Below, one piece after another: positions 27,208-37,089 of a stretch of DNA of 64,000 nt (its first letter is position 1; each line of letters begins with the position of its first letter). The DNA is from Pantoea vagans (lineage in GTDB: Bacteria; Pseudomonadota; Gammaproteobacteria; Enterobacterales; Enterobacteriaceae): positions 1,426,001 to 1,490,000 of the forward strand of contig NZ_CP011427.1 of NCBI RefSeq assembly GCF_001506165.1, given 5' to 3'. Below the pieces are notes generated by a model. It saw only the letters and a list, made by a program, of their open reading frames with translations. It was not told the DNA's origin and made no database searches. The position numbers were made by a program, and so were the translations under genes.

Positions 27208-28088
27208 TCGCCTTAGCGCCAGATGTGGCGAAATTGAAGCAAGAGCATCCCGCACTGTTCGCCGCGCAAAACCGTTACTTACGCCGTATTGCTATGGTGG
27301 CGCTCGCCGTAGTGCTGTATTACCTGTTCTTCTTTGAATTTTTCGGTATTGAGTGGAGCCGTTTTATCATTGGCTGCCAGCAGTTGAGTCGCTATTTCCT
27401 GCGCATGTTTGTCTGGCAGGACTTTGTTAACTGGCCGTTTGGCTACTACTTCACCCAAGTTGGTATCACGCTGGCCATCGTGTTCGTCGGGACGCTGACC
27501 GCATCCGCCATTGCACTGCCCGTGTCCTTTCTGGCGGCGCGCAATGTCATGCACGATCCCATTGCCCGTCCGATCTCTTTAGTGGTGCGATGCCTGCTCG
27601 ATATACTGCGTGGCATCGACATGGCGATATGGGGTCTGATCTTTGTGCGTGCCGTGGGCATGGGACCACTGGCAGGGGTACTGGCGATAGTGATGCAGGA
27701 TGTCGGGCTGCTTGGTAAGCTCTATGCAGAAGGTCACGAAGCGGTTGAGCGCTCACCCAGCCGTGGGTTAAGTGCGGTAGGGGCCAACAGTTTGCAGAAG
27801 CATCGTTACGGCATCTTTACCCAATCGTTCCCCACTTTCCTGGCACTGAGTTTGTATCAAATCGAATCCAATACCCGATCGGCGGCGGTACTCGGTTTCG
27901 TCGGCGCGGGCGGCGTGGGCCTGGTGTACGCCGAGAACATGCGCCTGTGGAACTGGGATGTGGTGATGTTCCTGACCATTATTTTGGTGGGCGTGGTGAT
28001 GATTATGGATGTGATCTCCAGCAAGCTGCGTAAGCGTTATATCACGGGGAAACCGTTGCCGCTGTGGCAGCCTGCCGCGCGCGACTGA
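27204..28088 (+). CDS. phnE: PhnE2, phosphonate ABC transporter permease
   Basis: 294 aa, with about six membrane segments. Its coupling loop is LGKLYAEGHEAVERSPSRGLSAVGANSLQKHRYGIFTQSFP. FIGVGGVGL-like FVGAGGVGLVYAENMRLWNWD near the C-terminus is typical of PhnE. The paralogous partner PhnE1 precedes it. The 3' end overlaps the convergent histidine kinase gene by 47 bp, so no terminator lies between them. Confidence 0.91.
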   Translation: MIALAPDVAKLKQEHPALFAAQNRYLRRIAMVALAVVLYYLFFFEFFGIEWSRFIIGCQQLSRYFLRMFVWQDFVNWPFGYYFTQVGITLAIVFVGTLTASAIALPVSFLAARNVMHDPIARPISLVVRCLLDILRGIDMAIWGLIFVRAVGMGPLAGVLAIVMQDVGLLGKLYAEGHEAVERSPSRGLSAVGANSLQKHRYGIFTQSFPTFLALSLYQIESNTRSAAVLGFVGAGGVGLVYAENMRLWNWDVVMFLTIILVGVVMIMDVISSKLRKRYITGKPLPLWQPAARD

Positions 28089-30627
28089 GCCTTTCTCTCC
28101 GCTGCCAGGCACGTTCCAGTGCCTGTGCCAACTGCACCTGTTGCCAGGGTTTCGCCAGCCGCTCACACAGCGGCAAGGTGACCTGGCTTTGGCGCAAATC
28201 CTGACCGCTGATCAACAGCGTGGCCAGCGTGGGCCACTGCTGTTGTGCCTGGCGAATCACATCGGCACCGTTGAGCGGGCCGGGTAGCATCAAATCACTG
28301 ATCAGCAGTTCAATATCGGGCGTCTGGCGCAGCAGCGTGAGCGCGGACTCACCATCACCACACTCCAGTGTCAGATACCCAAGCTGATGCAGATGTTCGC
28401 ATAATGTTTGTCGCACTGCCGGTTCATCGTCCAGCACTAACACCAGCCGATTGCTACTGTCGCCCGGAACAAAGGTGGATAAGGTGGCCTGAGGCTGCAC
28501 CGCTTCCGGCGCACGCGGCAACAGCAGACGTATGGTCGTGCCCTGGCCGGGTGCGGTTTCGACTTCAATATGGCCGCCAGACTGTCTTACAAAGCCATAC
28601 ACCATCGACAAACCCAGACCACTGCCGCTGCCGGTCTCTTTAGTAGTGAAAAACGGCTCAAAAACCTGTTCACGCACCTCGGCTGACATGCCGCAGCCAT
28701 GATCGATCACTTCAATGGTCACCCGATCACGTTTGCCTTCCGCCTCTTGTGTGCGCTGATTCCAGATGCGCAGGCGAATTTCACCACTCTGCTTCTCCAT
28801 GGCATCACGGGCGTTGACCACCAGATTCAATAACGCGTTCTCCAGTTGTCCCGCATCGATCCATGCAGGCCAGCCGGGACGCTGCGCATCCACCACTAAC
28901 TGCTGGCCGGGCAGCAGTGAATGTTGCAGCAGCGAATGCAGGTTATCGACCAACTCGACCACCGATACCGCACGCGGATAGAGTGCCTGCTTACGTGAGA
29001 ACGCCAGCAGACGTTGCGTCAGTTGCGCCGCACGGTCTGCGGCCTGGCGCGCCCGTTCAACACGACTGGCGAGGGTGCCGGGTGGCAGTTGATCTACCGT
29101 CAATGCCAGACTGCCGATAATCACCGCCAGCAGATTATTAAAATCATGCGCGATGCCGCCAGTGAGTTGACCCACCGCTTTCATTTTCTGGCTGTGCAGT
29201 AGCGCCTCTTCCAGTGCCTTGCGTGTGGTGCGCTCTAACACCGTGTTCACCATGCCACGGCGGGGCACCGGGCTGAAGCGCAACTCCAGCGTGCGACCAT
29301 CTGGCAGACGCACTTCCTGCGCATCTTGCAGACCGTTAAGCTGCACATTCATGCGTGTCAGCAGACGTTGATAATGTAGACCGCGATGCAGTTCACGCGG
29401 TGAAATACCCAGCAGTTCGGCGTATTGCGCGTTCCACACCACCAGTTGACCACTGTTATCAAACAGGGCAAAGCCATCACGCATGGCGAGGAACGTCGAT
29501 TCCAGCTGATTACTTTTCTCTTTTAACAGCCGGGAGGTGTGTGCCAGCGAGGCGGTGTTGCGCGCGAACACGTTAAAGGCGCGAGCCAGATCGCCCAGCT
29601 CATCACGCCGCGCCAGCCCCGGTACATTGACGCTTTTCTCACCCTGTGCCAGTCGGGTCATGGCATGGGCAATCGCCGTGAGGCTCGATCCCAGATTGCG
29701 ATAGATGTAGTAGCCCGCGTAGCCGGTGATCAGTAACGCCAGCAGCATAAACAAACCGATAAAGCCGATGATGGAATCCAGTTCCTGATGCGTGACGGCA
29801 CTGCGCGTATCGCTTTGTTGCGCCACCAACTGGACGTACCGGGTGATGTCACTGTTGAGCATCGCCACCAGCGCTTTGATGCGATACGTCGCGTAGGCGA
29901 TAGTGATATCGCTCTGTTCTAACTGTCCGGCGACAGGTTGCAGGCTGTGTAGGGTGTCGACCAGACGGTCGCGTTGCATGGCCAGTGCGTCCTGTAACGG
30001 TAACGCTGACCAGACCGGCAGAACCTGTTGTAACTGCTGCTCTGCAGCTTGCGGTGCGGTGGACTGAATTGCCACTTTTAATAGCGCATCGGTTTGCTGA
30101 CGCAGCGGCAGAAAAGCGGCGTTACTCGCGAGGGTATCAATACGATTGAGCAGCAACTGGGCTTGCCATAAACCACTTAGCATCACGTTACGCTGCAGAT
30201 GGCGCTGGTGGCCCTCACGTAACAGCTGACTGATGCTCTGTTCCAGCATCTGGCTGCGTTCGCGAATTCGCGCCAACAGCGCCGGTTGCTGTGCGGCTAA
30301 AGGAGCGTTTGCCAGCATCGACAATGACCGCTGTAAGGCTTGTTGCGTTTGCTGCAAGCGCGCCGACTCGCTTTGGTACTCCAGCGCGCCCACCACCTGC
30401 GCCAGCCGCACGGCGGCGGTGGCCACATTGGCGGTGTCTCTCGCCAGCGACAGACTGCCGTTCATATCGGCGAGTGTTTGTTCCTGCGCCTGTTCCTGAA
30501 TGTGACCGGCGTGGCGAAAACCAAAAATAGCCACCAGACTCACCGCCAGCGTGACGCTCACTACCAGCAGATTGAACAGCAGCAGGCGACCCCGCGCGCC
30601 AGCGTGCCAGTGCAGACTCTGACTCAT
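28042..30627 (-). CDS. Hybrid sensor histidine kinase (HAMP-PAS-HisKA-HATPase-REC)
   Basis: 861 aa; start has AAGGAGAG upstream. TM1 at about 17-38, a largely helical periplasmic domain to about 285, TM2 [28 protein letters not shown], a PAS domain ([25 protein letters not shown]), phosphoacceptor [18 protein letters not shown], ATPase boxes [18 protein letters not shown] and [15 protein letters not shown], then a receiver with LVLVLDDEP, the phospho-Asp in LLISDLMLP and Lys in LAKPW. No Hpt domain. It is divergent from the sugar ABC operon and the response regulator at the far end faces the same way, so it probably senses the sugar or its loaded binding protein (inference). Confidence 0.93.
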   Translation of the reverse strand: MSQSLHWHAGARGRLLLFNLLVVSVTLAVSLVAIFGFRHAGHIQEQAQEQTLADMNGSLSLARDTANVATAAVRLAQVVGALEYQSESARLQQTQQALQRSLSMLANAPLAAQQPALLARIRERSQMLEQSISQLLREGHQRHLQRNVMLSGLWQAQLLLNRIDTLASNAAFLPLRQQTDALLKVAIQSTAPQAAEQQLQQVLPVWSALPLQDALAMQRDRLVDTLHSLQPVAGQLEQSDITIAYATYRIKALVAMLNSDITRYVQLVAQQSDTRSAVTHQELDSIIGFIGLFMLLALLITGYAGYYIYRNLGSSLTAIAHAMTRLAQGEKSVNVPGLARRDELGDLARAFNVFARNTASLAHTSRLLKEKSNQLESTFLAMRDGFALFDNSGQLVVWNAQYAELLGISPRELHRGLHYQRLLTRMNVQLNGLQDAQEVRLPDGRTLELRFSPVPRRGMVNTVLERTTRKALEEALLHSQKMKAVGQLTGGIAHDFNNLLAVIIGSLALTVDQLPPGTLASRVERARQAADRAAQLTQRLLAFSRKQALYPRAVSVVELVDNLHSLLQHSLLPGQQLVVDAQRPGWPAWIDAGQLENALLNLVVNARDAMEKQSGEIRLRIWNQRTQEAEGKRDRVTIEVIDHGCGMSAEVREQVFEPFFTTKETGSGSGLGLSMVYGFVRQSGGHIEVETAPGQGTTIRLLLPRAPEAVQPQATLSTFVPGDSSNRLVLVLDDEPAVRQTLCEHLHQLGYLTLECGDGESALTLLRQTPDIELLISDLMLPGPLNGADVIRQAQQQWPTLATLLISGQDLRQSQVTLPLCERLAKPWQQVQLAQALERAWQRRERLSRARQAATAATVSP

Positions 30628-30772
30628 TGCGGTCTCTCCTTACCACTCCACCTCTGGCGAGTATAGAAGCGCCATCCAGGCGCAATATGACAAATATGAA
30701 TGGCCGCTGACATTTTCCATTTATCTGGCGTTGCCACACTGGGCGGCAACAACTGGCAGTGGGAGCCTGGCG

Positions 30773-32278
30773 ATGACGGCGACACCGATATTAGAAATGC
30801 GCGAAATCACCCGACGCTTTGGCAGCTTCTACGCGCTCAAAGGCGTGGACCTGACCGTATGGCCTGGCGAGGTGCACGCACTGATGGGCGAAAACGGTGC
30901 CGGAAAAAGTACGCTGATGAAAATTCTGGCCGGTGCCTATACCGCCAGCAGCGGGGAAATTCTTATCGACGGTAAGCCGTATGCCATTAAAGGCCCGAAA
31001 GAGGCACTGGCAGCGGGGATCACCCTGATTTATCAGGAGATCAATCTGGCACCCAATCTGACGGTGGCAGAGAACATCTTTCTCGGCAGTGAGATCACCC
31101 GAGGGGGGCTGGTCAAACGTCGACAGATGGCGGAAGAGGCACAGCTTGTCATTAATCGTCTGGGTGCTCAGTTTAGCGCCACCGATCTGGTCAGCACGCT
31201 GAGCATTGCCGAGCAGCAACAGGTGGAGATCGCCCGCGCGCTGCACCGCAACAGCCGCATTCTGGTGATGGATGAACCCACCGCAGCACTCTCCAATCGC
31301 GAAACCGAACAGCTGTTCGCTTTGATTAAGCGTCTGCGCAGTGAAGGCATGGCGATCATCTATATCAGCCACCGCATGGCAGAAGTGTATGAGCTTTCAG
31401 ACCGCGTCAGCGTACTGCGTGACGGACAGTATGTTGGCAGTTTGACGCGCGATCAGCTGAATGCCAGCGAGCTGGTGCGCATGATGGTCGGTCGGCCGCT
31501 CAGCGATCTGTTTAATAAAGACCGCACCATTTCGTTTGGCGAAATTCGCCTCGCCGTTAATCACCTGACGGATAACCGCAAAGTGCATCCCAGTAGCCTG
31601 GCGGTGCGCGCGGGTGAGATTGTCGGACTGGCTGGGTTGGTGGGGGCAGGGCGCAGCGAACTGGCACAACTGATTTTTGGTGTGCATCAACCCAAGGGCG
31701 GCGAGATCTGGATCGATGGGGAAAAGGTCAAGATCCAGTCTCCACGTGACGCCATTGCGCGCGGCATTGGTTTTCTCACTGAGAACCGTAAAGAGCAGGG
31801 GCTATTCCTTGAGTTGGCGGCACAGGAAAACATTGTGATGGCCACGCTAGAGCGCGACGCCAGCTACGGACTGCTCAACCGCCGTAAAGGACAGAAGATT
31901 GCCAGCGAAGCCATTGAATCGCTGAATATTCGCGTGCCCCATGCGCAGGTGCGTGCGGGCGGCTTATCGGGCGGTAATCAGCAGAAGTTACTGATTTCAC
32001 GCTGGGTGGCCATTGCGCCCCGCATCTTGTTGTTGGATGAACCGACGCGTGGGGTGGATGTCGGTGCCAAGAGCGAAATTTACCGCATGATGAATCAGAT
32101 GGCGCAGCAGGGTGTGGCGATTTTGATGATCTCCAGCGAATTGCCTGAAGTGGTGGGCATGAGCGATCGCGTGTATGTGATGCGCGAAGGCAGCATTGCC
32201 GGTGAGCTGAGCGGCGCAGAAATCAGCCAGGAAAACATAATGACACTGGCCACCGGCGCACAGCCGGTTCAGGCCTGA
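30773..32278 (+). CDS. Ribose-type sugar ABC transporter ATP-binding protein (RbsA/MglA-like)
   Basis: 501 aa, exactly RbsA length, from the ATG at 30773 (GGGAG seven bases upstream). First half: Walker [15 protein letters not shown], signature [15 protein letters not shown], Walker [13 protein letters not shown]. Second half: [15 protein letters not shown] (degenerate Walker A), signature [28 protein letters not shown]. One ATPase site is degenerate, as is normal for this family. First gene of a + strand operon with permease, binding protein and three sugar enzymes. The 145-bp gap to the divergent kinase must hold both promoters; no operator was recognised. Confidence 0.94.
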   Translation: MTATPILEMREITRRFGSFYALKGVDLTVWPGEVHALMGENGAGKSTLMKILAGAYTASSGEILIDGKPYAIKGPKEALAAGITLIYQEINLAPNLTVAENIFLGSEITRGGLVKRRQMAEEAQLVINRLGAQFSATDLVSTLSIAEQQQVEIARALHRNSRILVMDEPTAALSNRETEQLFALIKRLRSEGMAIIYISHRMAEVYELSDRVSVLRDGQYVGSLTRDQLNASELVRMMVGRPLSDLFNKDRTISFGEIRLAVNHLTDNRKVHPSSLAVRAGEIVGLAGLVGAGRSELAQLIFGVHQPKGGEIWIDGEKVKIQSPRDAIARGIGFLTENRKEQGLFLELAAQENIVMATLERDASYGLLNRRKGQKIASEAIESLNIRVPHAQVRAGGLSGGNQQKLLISRWVAIAPRILLLDEPTRGVDVGAKSEIYRMMNQMAQQGVAILMISSELPEVVGMSDRVYVMREGSIAGELSGAEISQENIMTLATGAQPVQA

Positions 32279-32288
32279 GGAGACCGAG

Positions 32289-33272
32289 ATGACCAGTGAA
32301 ACCGCACGTGCCAAAAGCCCAACGCTCAAACGGGCATTAATGAGCGATCTGCTGCAAACGGTAGGCATTCTTCCCATTCTAATCATCATCGTGGCGGTGT
32401 TTGGCTTCGTCACGCCAAACTTCTTTACCGAAGCAAACTTGCTGAACATTACCCGGCAGGCCTCGATCAACATCGTGCTGGCGGCGGGAATGACCTTTGT
32501 GATTCTGACGGGTGGTATCGATCTTTCAGTGGGGTCGATGTTGGGCACCACGGCGGTCGTGGCGATGGTGGTGTCGCTGGATCCCGCCTTTGCCGGTCTG
32601 ACTATTCCAGCGGCGCTCGGTGCCGGTCTGATCATGGGATTGTTCAACGGCATCCTGGTGGCGTGGGCGGGATTACCGCCTTTCATCGTCACGTTGGGCA
32701 CTTACACCGCACTGCGTGGTGCAGCCTATCTGCTGGCAAATGGCACCACGGTGATTAACTCCGACATCAATTTTGAGTGGATAGGCAATGGGTATCTCGG
32801 CTCGATTCCCTGGCTTATCATCATCGCCTTCGCGGTGATTGCACTGTGCTGGTTCATTTTGCGCCGCACTACGCTGGGGGTGCACATTTATGCGGTGGGG
32901 GGCAACGTACAGGCGGCGCGTCTTACCGGGATCAAAGTAAGTCTGGTGCTGGTGTTTGTCTATGCGATGAGCGGCATGTTGTCAGGGTTGGGGGGCTTGA
33001 TGAGCGCCTCGCGCCTTTACAGTGCCAACGGCAACCTCGGTATGGGCTATGAGCTGGATGCCATCGCGGCGGTCATTTTGGGCGGCACCAGCTTTGTCGG
33101 CGGCATCGGCACCATCACCGGCACGCTGATTGGTGCGCTAATTATCGCCACGCTGAATAACGGCATGACGTTGATGGGCGTGTCGTATTTCTGGCAGTTA
33201 GTGATTAAAGGCGCGGTGATCATTATCGCGGTACTCATCGATAAATACCGCACACGCCATCATTTGAATTAA
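32289..33272 (+). CDS. Ribose-type sugar ABC transporter permease (RbsC-like)
   Basis: 327 aa, with eight to ten hydrophobic segments. Conserved stretches: NIVLAAGMTFVILTGGIDLSVGS, PPFIVTLGTYTALRGAAYLLANGTTV, RRTTLGVHIYAVGGN and YELDAIAAVILGGTSFVGGIG(T)ITG, all typical of BPD_transp_2 sugar permeases. It transports a pentose or hexose delivered by the downstream binding protein. It begins ten bases after the ATPase gene. Confidence 0.94.
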   Translation: MTSETARAKSPTLKRALMSDLLQTVGILPILIIIVAVFGFVTPNFFTEANLLNITRQASINIVLAAGMTFVILTGGIDLSVGSMLGTTAVVAMVVSLDPAFAGLTIPAALGAGLIMGLFNGILVAWAGLPPFIVTLGTYTALRGAAYLLANGTTVINSDINFEWIGNGYLGSIPWLIIIAFAVIALCWFILRRTTLGVHIYAVGGNVQAARLTGIKVSLVLVFVYAMSGMLSGLGGLMSASRLYSANGNLGMGYELDAIAAVILGGTSFVGGIGTITGTLIGALIIATLNNGMTLMGVSYFWQLVIKGAVIIIAVLIDKYRTRHHLN

Positions 33273-33304
33273 CGGGCTATTTTACTTGCCATTTTGCCAC
33301 CGGG

Positions 33305-33354
33305 CAGTGCGCGCAATCCTCACGTACTTCAGTACGCTCCGGTTGCTGTGCGCT
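33305..33354. repeat. Long imperfect hairpin repeat inside the sugar operon
   Basis: CGTAC-TTCA-GTACG at the centre (33323-33336) is extended by imperfectly complementary arms, CAGTGCGCGCAATCCTCA and TCCGGTTGCTGTGCGCTG. A similar element is, as I recall, widespread between enterobacterial genes. It lies between the permease and binding-protein genes and may process or protect the mRNA. Confidence 0.6.
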
Positions 33355-33474
33355 GGCCGTCGACAAACTGGCTGCGACAATAACGCCCTGGGTTTGAGCT
33401 TATGAAACAGGTTGTCACATCACGGCGTTCTGACCGATCGCCAACATAATCATAAAAGCAGGAGAACATCGACT

Positions 33475-34413
33475 ATGCGTTTTAATCCGATTATTACCGG
33501 ACTGCTGGCGGCGACGCTGTTGAGTGCGCCACTGGTGCAGGCCAAAGAGTTGAAATCCATTGGTGTGACCGTGGGTGATCTTGCCAACCCGTTCTTCGTG
33601 CAAATCACCAAGGGTGCGGAGCTGAAAGCGCGTGAGCTGGCAGGCGACAAGGTCAACGTGACGTTAGTGTCGAGCGGCTACGATCTTGGTCAGCAGGTGG
33701 CGCAGATTGATAACTTCATCGCGGCTAAAGTGGACATGATCATCCTCAACGCCGCCGATTCAAAAGGCATCGCCCCTGCCGTTAAACGTGCTCGTGACGC
33801 CGGTATTGTGGTGGTGGCGGTGGACGTGGCCGCTGATGGTGCCAACGCCACCATTACCTCCGATAACACCCAGGCAGGTGCTATGGCGTGTAAATACATC
33901 TCCGATCGCCTGAAAAATAAAGGCAATGTGGTGATCATCAACGGGCCACCGGTATCGGCTGTGCAAAACCGTGTCGAAGGCTGTATGACCGAGCTGAAAA
34001 CCCATCCGGATATCAAACTGCTCTCCTACAACCAGAACGCCAAAGGCAGTCGCGATGGTGGATTGGAAGTGATGACCGGTTTGCTTTCTGCTAATCCGAA
34101 AATCGATGCGGTGTTTGCGATTAATGACCCGACGGCGATCGGTGCCGACCTGGCTGCGAAACAGGCGCAGCGTAGTGAGTTCTTTATTGTTGGCGTTGAT
34201 GGATCGCCAGATGGTGAAGAAGCCCTGAAACGCAAAGGTTCGTTGTTTGTGGCGACACCGGCGCAAGACCCACAGGTGATGGCGGCGAAAGCGGTGGAGA
34301 TTGGTTACGACATTCTGCAAGGCAAACCGGCACCGGACAAGCCGGTGCTGATCCCGGTCACCATGATCGATCGTAATACCGTTGGCAGCTACAAAGGCTG
34401 GACGGTGAAATAA
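33475..34413 (+). CDS. Ribose-type periplasmic sugar-binding protein (RbsB-like)
   Basis: 312 aa from the ATG at 33475. Signal peptide MRFNPIITGLLAATLLSAPLVQA ends at residue 23. The mature protein has the periplasmic-binding-protein-like pattern SIGVTVGDLANPFFVQITKGAELKA, IILNAADSKGIAPAVKRARDAGI, VFAINDPTAIGADLAAKQA, IVGVDGSPDGEEAL. It should bind a pentose or hexose and hand it to the RbsAC-like transporter; it may also be the ligand partner of the divergent kinase. The neighbouring isomerase suggests D-lyxose, D-mannose or a related sugar (inference). Confidence 0.93.
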   Translation: MRFNPIITGLLAATLLSAPLVQAKELKSIGVTVGDLANPFFVQITKGAELKARELAGDKVNVTLVSSGYDLGQQVAQIDNFIAAKVDMIILNAADSKGIAPAVKRARDAGIVVVAVDVAADGANATITSDNTQAGAMACKYISDRLKNKGNVVIINGPPVSAVQNRVEGCMTELKTHPDIKLLSYNQNAKGSRDGGLEVMTGLLSANPKIDAVFAINDPTAIGADLAAKQAQRSEFFIVGVDGSPDGEEALKRKGSLFVATPAQDPQVMAAKAVEIGYDILQGKPAPDKPVLIPVTMIDRNTVGSYKGWTVK

Positions 34414-34479
34414 CCGGTTCACCGCGATCTGTACTGGATGGGCGGGCCACGTCTCGCCCCTACCTGTGGAGAGGGACCC

Positions 34480-35163
34480 ATGCAGCGATCAGAAGTTAAC
34501 GCCATTCTTCAACTGACCCGCGAATTCTTCATGCGTCAGGATGTTCACCTGCCGCCCTGGGCTGATTATGGCCTCAGCCAGTGGCGTGCACTGGAGCAAA
34601 GCCGCGCGCAAGAGTTGCTGGCGCTGCACCTCGGCTGGGACGTCACCAGTTTCGGGGCAGATGATTTCAGCCAGACGGGCCTGACCCTGTTTACCTTGCG
34701 CAATGGCTCACGCGGTGGGCAGCCGTGGGGTAAACCCTATGCGGAAAAAATCATGCATGTCCGCGAAGGGCAGGTCACGCCCATGCATTACCACCCGCAA
34801 AAAATGGAAGACATTATTAATCGTGGTGGCGGCAATTTGATTGTCACACTGCATAACCGTGAGGGCACACAGCTTGGTGACACGCCGGTAAACGTGACGC
34901 TGGATGGCATCCGCCAAACGCATGCCGCGGGGTCGCAACTGCGCTTATCGCCTGGTGAAAGTGTCACCCTGATGCCTGGCATCTGGCACAGCTTTTGGGG
35001 AGAAGAGGGCTATGGCGATGTGCTGGTTGGCGAAGTGTCGATGCCCAACGACGACGAACATGACAACGTGTTTCTCACGCCGTTAGCGCGCTTCAATCCG
35101 ATTGATGAGGATGAAGAACCGCGCTGGCTGCTCTGCAACGAATATCACCGCTGGCTGGCATAA
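34480..35163 (+). CDS. D-lyxose/D-mannose ketol-isomerase (cupin)
   Basis: 227 aa from the ATG at 34480 (GAGAGGG upstream), the same length as the characterised E. coli O157 enzyme as I recall. Cupin metal ligands lie in PMHYHPQKMEDIINRGGG (His, His, Glu) and PGIWHSFWGEEG (His). Family Lyx_isomer converts D-lyxose to D-xylulose and D-mannose to D-fructose with a divalent metal. It follows the binding protein and precedes the aldolase by 12 bp, so it is the first enzyme of the pathway. No homologue with this exact role is expected in the E. coli K-12 rbs operon. Confidence 0.9.
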   Translation: MQRSEVNAILQLTREFFMRQDVHLPPWADYGLSQWRALEQSRAQELLALHLGWDVTSFGADDFSQTGLTLFTLRNGSRGGQPWGKPYAEKIMHVREGQVTPMHYHPQKMEDIINRGGGNLIVTLHNREGTQLGDTPVNVTLDGIRQTHAAGSQLRLSPGESVTLMPGIWHSFWGEEGYGDVLVGEVSMPNDDEHDNVFLTPLARFNPIDEDEEPRWLLCNEYHRWLA

Positions 35164-35174
35164 AGGAGCGCACC

Positions 35175-36035
35175 ATGGCACTGATTTCACTGGCGCAGGG
35201 CCTTGCCCACGCGCAGCAGCATCAATACGCATTGGGCGCATTTAATGTGCTGGATACCCACTTCTTGCGCGCCCTGTTTCAGGCAGCAGAGCAACAACGT
35301 TCACCATTCATTATCAACATTGCCGAGGTGCACTTTAAATATGTCAGCCTCGAACATCTTATCGCGGCCATTCGCACTGAAGCAGCGCTGCACGATATTC
35401 CGGTGGTGCTCAACCTTGATCATGGTTTGCATTTTGAAGCGGTGATGCAGGCGATCCGCCTCGGCTTTACCTCGGTGATGTTCGATGGTTCAACTCTCAG
35501 TTACGACGAGAATGTGCGTCAGACACGCGAAGTGGTGAAAATGTGTCATGCCCTTGGCGTGTCCGTGGAGGCGGAGCTGGGGGCTGTGGGCGGCGACGAG
35601 GGGGGAGCACTGTTTGGCGAAGCTGACAGCAACAAATTTACCGACCCTGCGCGCGCGGCAGAGTTTGTTGAATCAACCGGCATTGACTGTCTGGCGGTGG
35701 CCATCGGCAACGCGCATGGGAAATACAAAGGTGAACCCAAGCTCGATTTCGAACGGCTTGCGGCAATCCGTGCGGCAGCCAGGATTCCGTTGGTGCTGCA
35801 TGGCGGTTCAGGGATCAGTGATGCGGATTTCCGCCATGCCATTAGCCTTGGAATTCACAAAATCAATTTTTACACCGGTATGTCTCAGGCGGCGTTAGGG
35901 GCGATTGAAAAACAGATTAGTCAGCGTGATGCGCGATACGATTCTTTCGCCGAACTACTGATGGCAGTTGAGCACGACATCGCCAACGTGGTGGCGCAGC
36001 AAATGCAGGTATTTGGCAGTGCCGGGAGGGCCTGA
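35175..36035 (+). CDS. Class II ketose-(bis)phosphate aldolase (FbaA/GatY-KbaY family)
   Basis: 286 aa. Zinc/catalytic blocks: VVLNLDHGLHFEAVMQAI (catalytic Asp and Zn His), SVEAELGAVGGDEGG, AIGNAHGKYKGEPKLDF (Zn His) and LVLHGGSGISD (Zn His), then IHKINFYTGMS. These enzymes retro-aldol cleave ketose phosphates to dihydroxyacetone phosphate and an aldehyde. Tagatose- or fructose-1,6-bisphosphate are the usual substrates, but in a pathway with a single kinase a ketose 1-phosphate is plausible. It is one base from the PfkB start; clearly co-transcribed. Confidence 0.92.
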   Translation: MALISLAQGLAHAQQHQYALGAFNVLDTHFLRALFQAAEQQRSPFIINIAEVHFKYVSLEHLIAAIRTEAALHDIPVVLNLDHGLHFEAVMQAIRLGFTSVMFDGSTLSYDENVRQTREVVKMCHALGVSVEAELGAVGGDEGGALFGEADSNKFTDPARAAEFVESTGIDCLAVAIGNAHGKYKGEPKLDFERLAAIRAAARIPLVLHGGSGISDADFRHAISLGIHKINFYTGMSQAALGAIEKQISQRDARYDSFAELLMAVEHDIANVVAQQMQVFGSAGRA

Positions 36036-36036
36036 G

Positions 36037-37089
36037 ATGGCGCAACGCAAGGGCATTTTGGGCGCAGGCAGCATGCTGGTAGACCATGTGCAGCGTATTA
36101 CTCACTGGCCGGAGCAGGGCTGGCTGGCGGAGATTACCCACAGCGAGAAATGCAGCGGTGGGGCCGCGCTCAATGTGCTGTTCACGCTGGCGCGCATGCA
36201 GGTGAATGTGCCGCTGGCGGGGGTGGGGATGGTTGGTGAGGACAACGACGGCGATTACATTGTGCAGTTGTTGGACGACCATCAAATAGATCGCCGTTTT
36301 GTCCAGCGCACCTGCAGTGTCACCACCGCCATGACTCAGGTAATGACCACGCCAGACGGGCAGCGCACCTTCTTCCATGCGCGTGGCGCCAATGCACAGC
36401 TGGATCTGTTGCATTTTGCTGATGTCGCGACAACGCATCGTATTTTCCATCTGGGTTATCTGCTGTTGCTGGATAGTCTGGATCAACCTGACGATGAATA
36501 CGCTACTCGCAGTGCACGGTTGCTGGCACAGATGCAGCAGCGCGGTTATCTCACCTCGCTGGATTTGGTTTCACGAGCGGGAGAATATCGTCCTTTGGTT
36601 GTCCCTGCGCTGCGCTGGCTGGATTATCTGGTGATAAATGAGCTAGAGGCGCAAGCGTTGACGGGCATCACGTTACGCAGCGAACAGGGGCTGTCGGCGC
36701 CAGAAGCTTTTGCGCAAGCGGCAGCATGGCTCATTGCACAAGGGGTGCGTCAGCGGGTGGTGATCCATGCGCCAGAGGGGGCGTGGGGGCAAGAAGGTAC
36801 AGAAGAGGGGATCTGGCAGCCTGCCTGGTGCCTGACACCTGAGGAGATTGTCGGTAGCGTAGGCGCGGGCGATGCCTTTTGTGCGGGTGTGCTTTATGCC
36901 AGTCACGAGAACTGGACGATGATAGACACGCTGAAGCTGGCACACACCTGTGCCTGTTTTAATCTGCATGCAGCGAATGCGCTGGACGGCACGCGGCCAT
37001 TGGCCGAGATGCAGCGCTGGATGGATCAGGCTATTTGTGTTTCACGTGATGCAGAAGCGGGGCGCATCACATCCGCAGAAAAAACGTAA
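36037..37089 (+). CDS. PfkB-family sugar kinase
   Basis: 350 aa from the ATG at 36037 (GGGAGGG six bases upstream). N-terminal GGAALNVLFTLARMQVNVPLAGVGMVGEDNDG and C-terminal GSVGAGDAFCAGVLYA (anion hole and catalytic Asp) define the family, and ELEAQALTGI is the usual internal motif. It should phosphorylate the ketose made by the isomerase. The last gene of the sugar operon. Its 3' 64 bp are shared with the convergent response-regulator gene. Position of phosphorylation (C1 or C5/C6) is not deducible. Confidence 0.92.
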   Translation: MAQRKGILGAGSMLVDHVQRITHWPEQGWLAEITHSEKCSGGAALNVLFTLARMQVNVPLAGVGMVGEDNDGDYIVQLLDDHQIDRRFVQRTCSVTTAMTQVMTTPDGQRTFFHARGANAQLDLLHFADVATTHRIFHLGYLLLLDSLDQPDDEYATRSARLLAQMQQRGYLTSLDLVSRAGEYRPLVVPALRWLDYLVINELEAQALTGITLRSEQGLSAPEAFAQAAAWLIAQGVRQRVVIHAPEGAWGQEGTEEGIWQPAWCLTPEEIVGSVGAGDAFCAGVLYASHENWTMIDTLKLAHTCACFNLHAANALDGTRPLAEMQRWMDQAICVSRDAEAGRITSAEKT

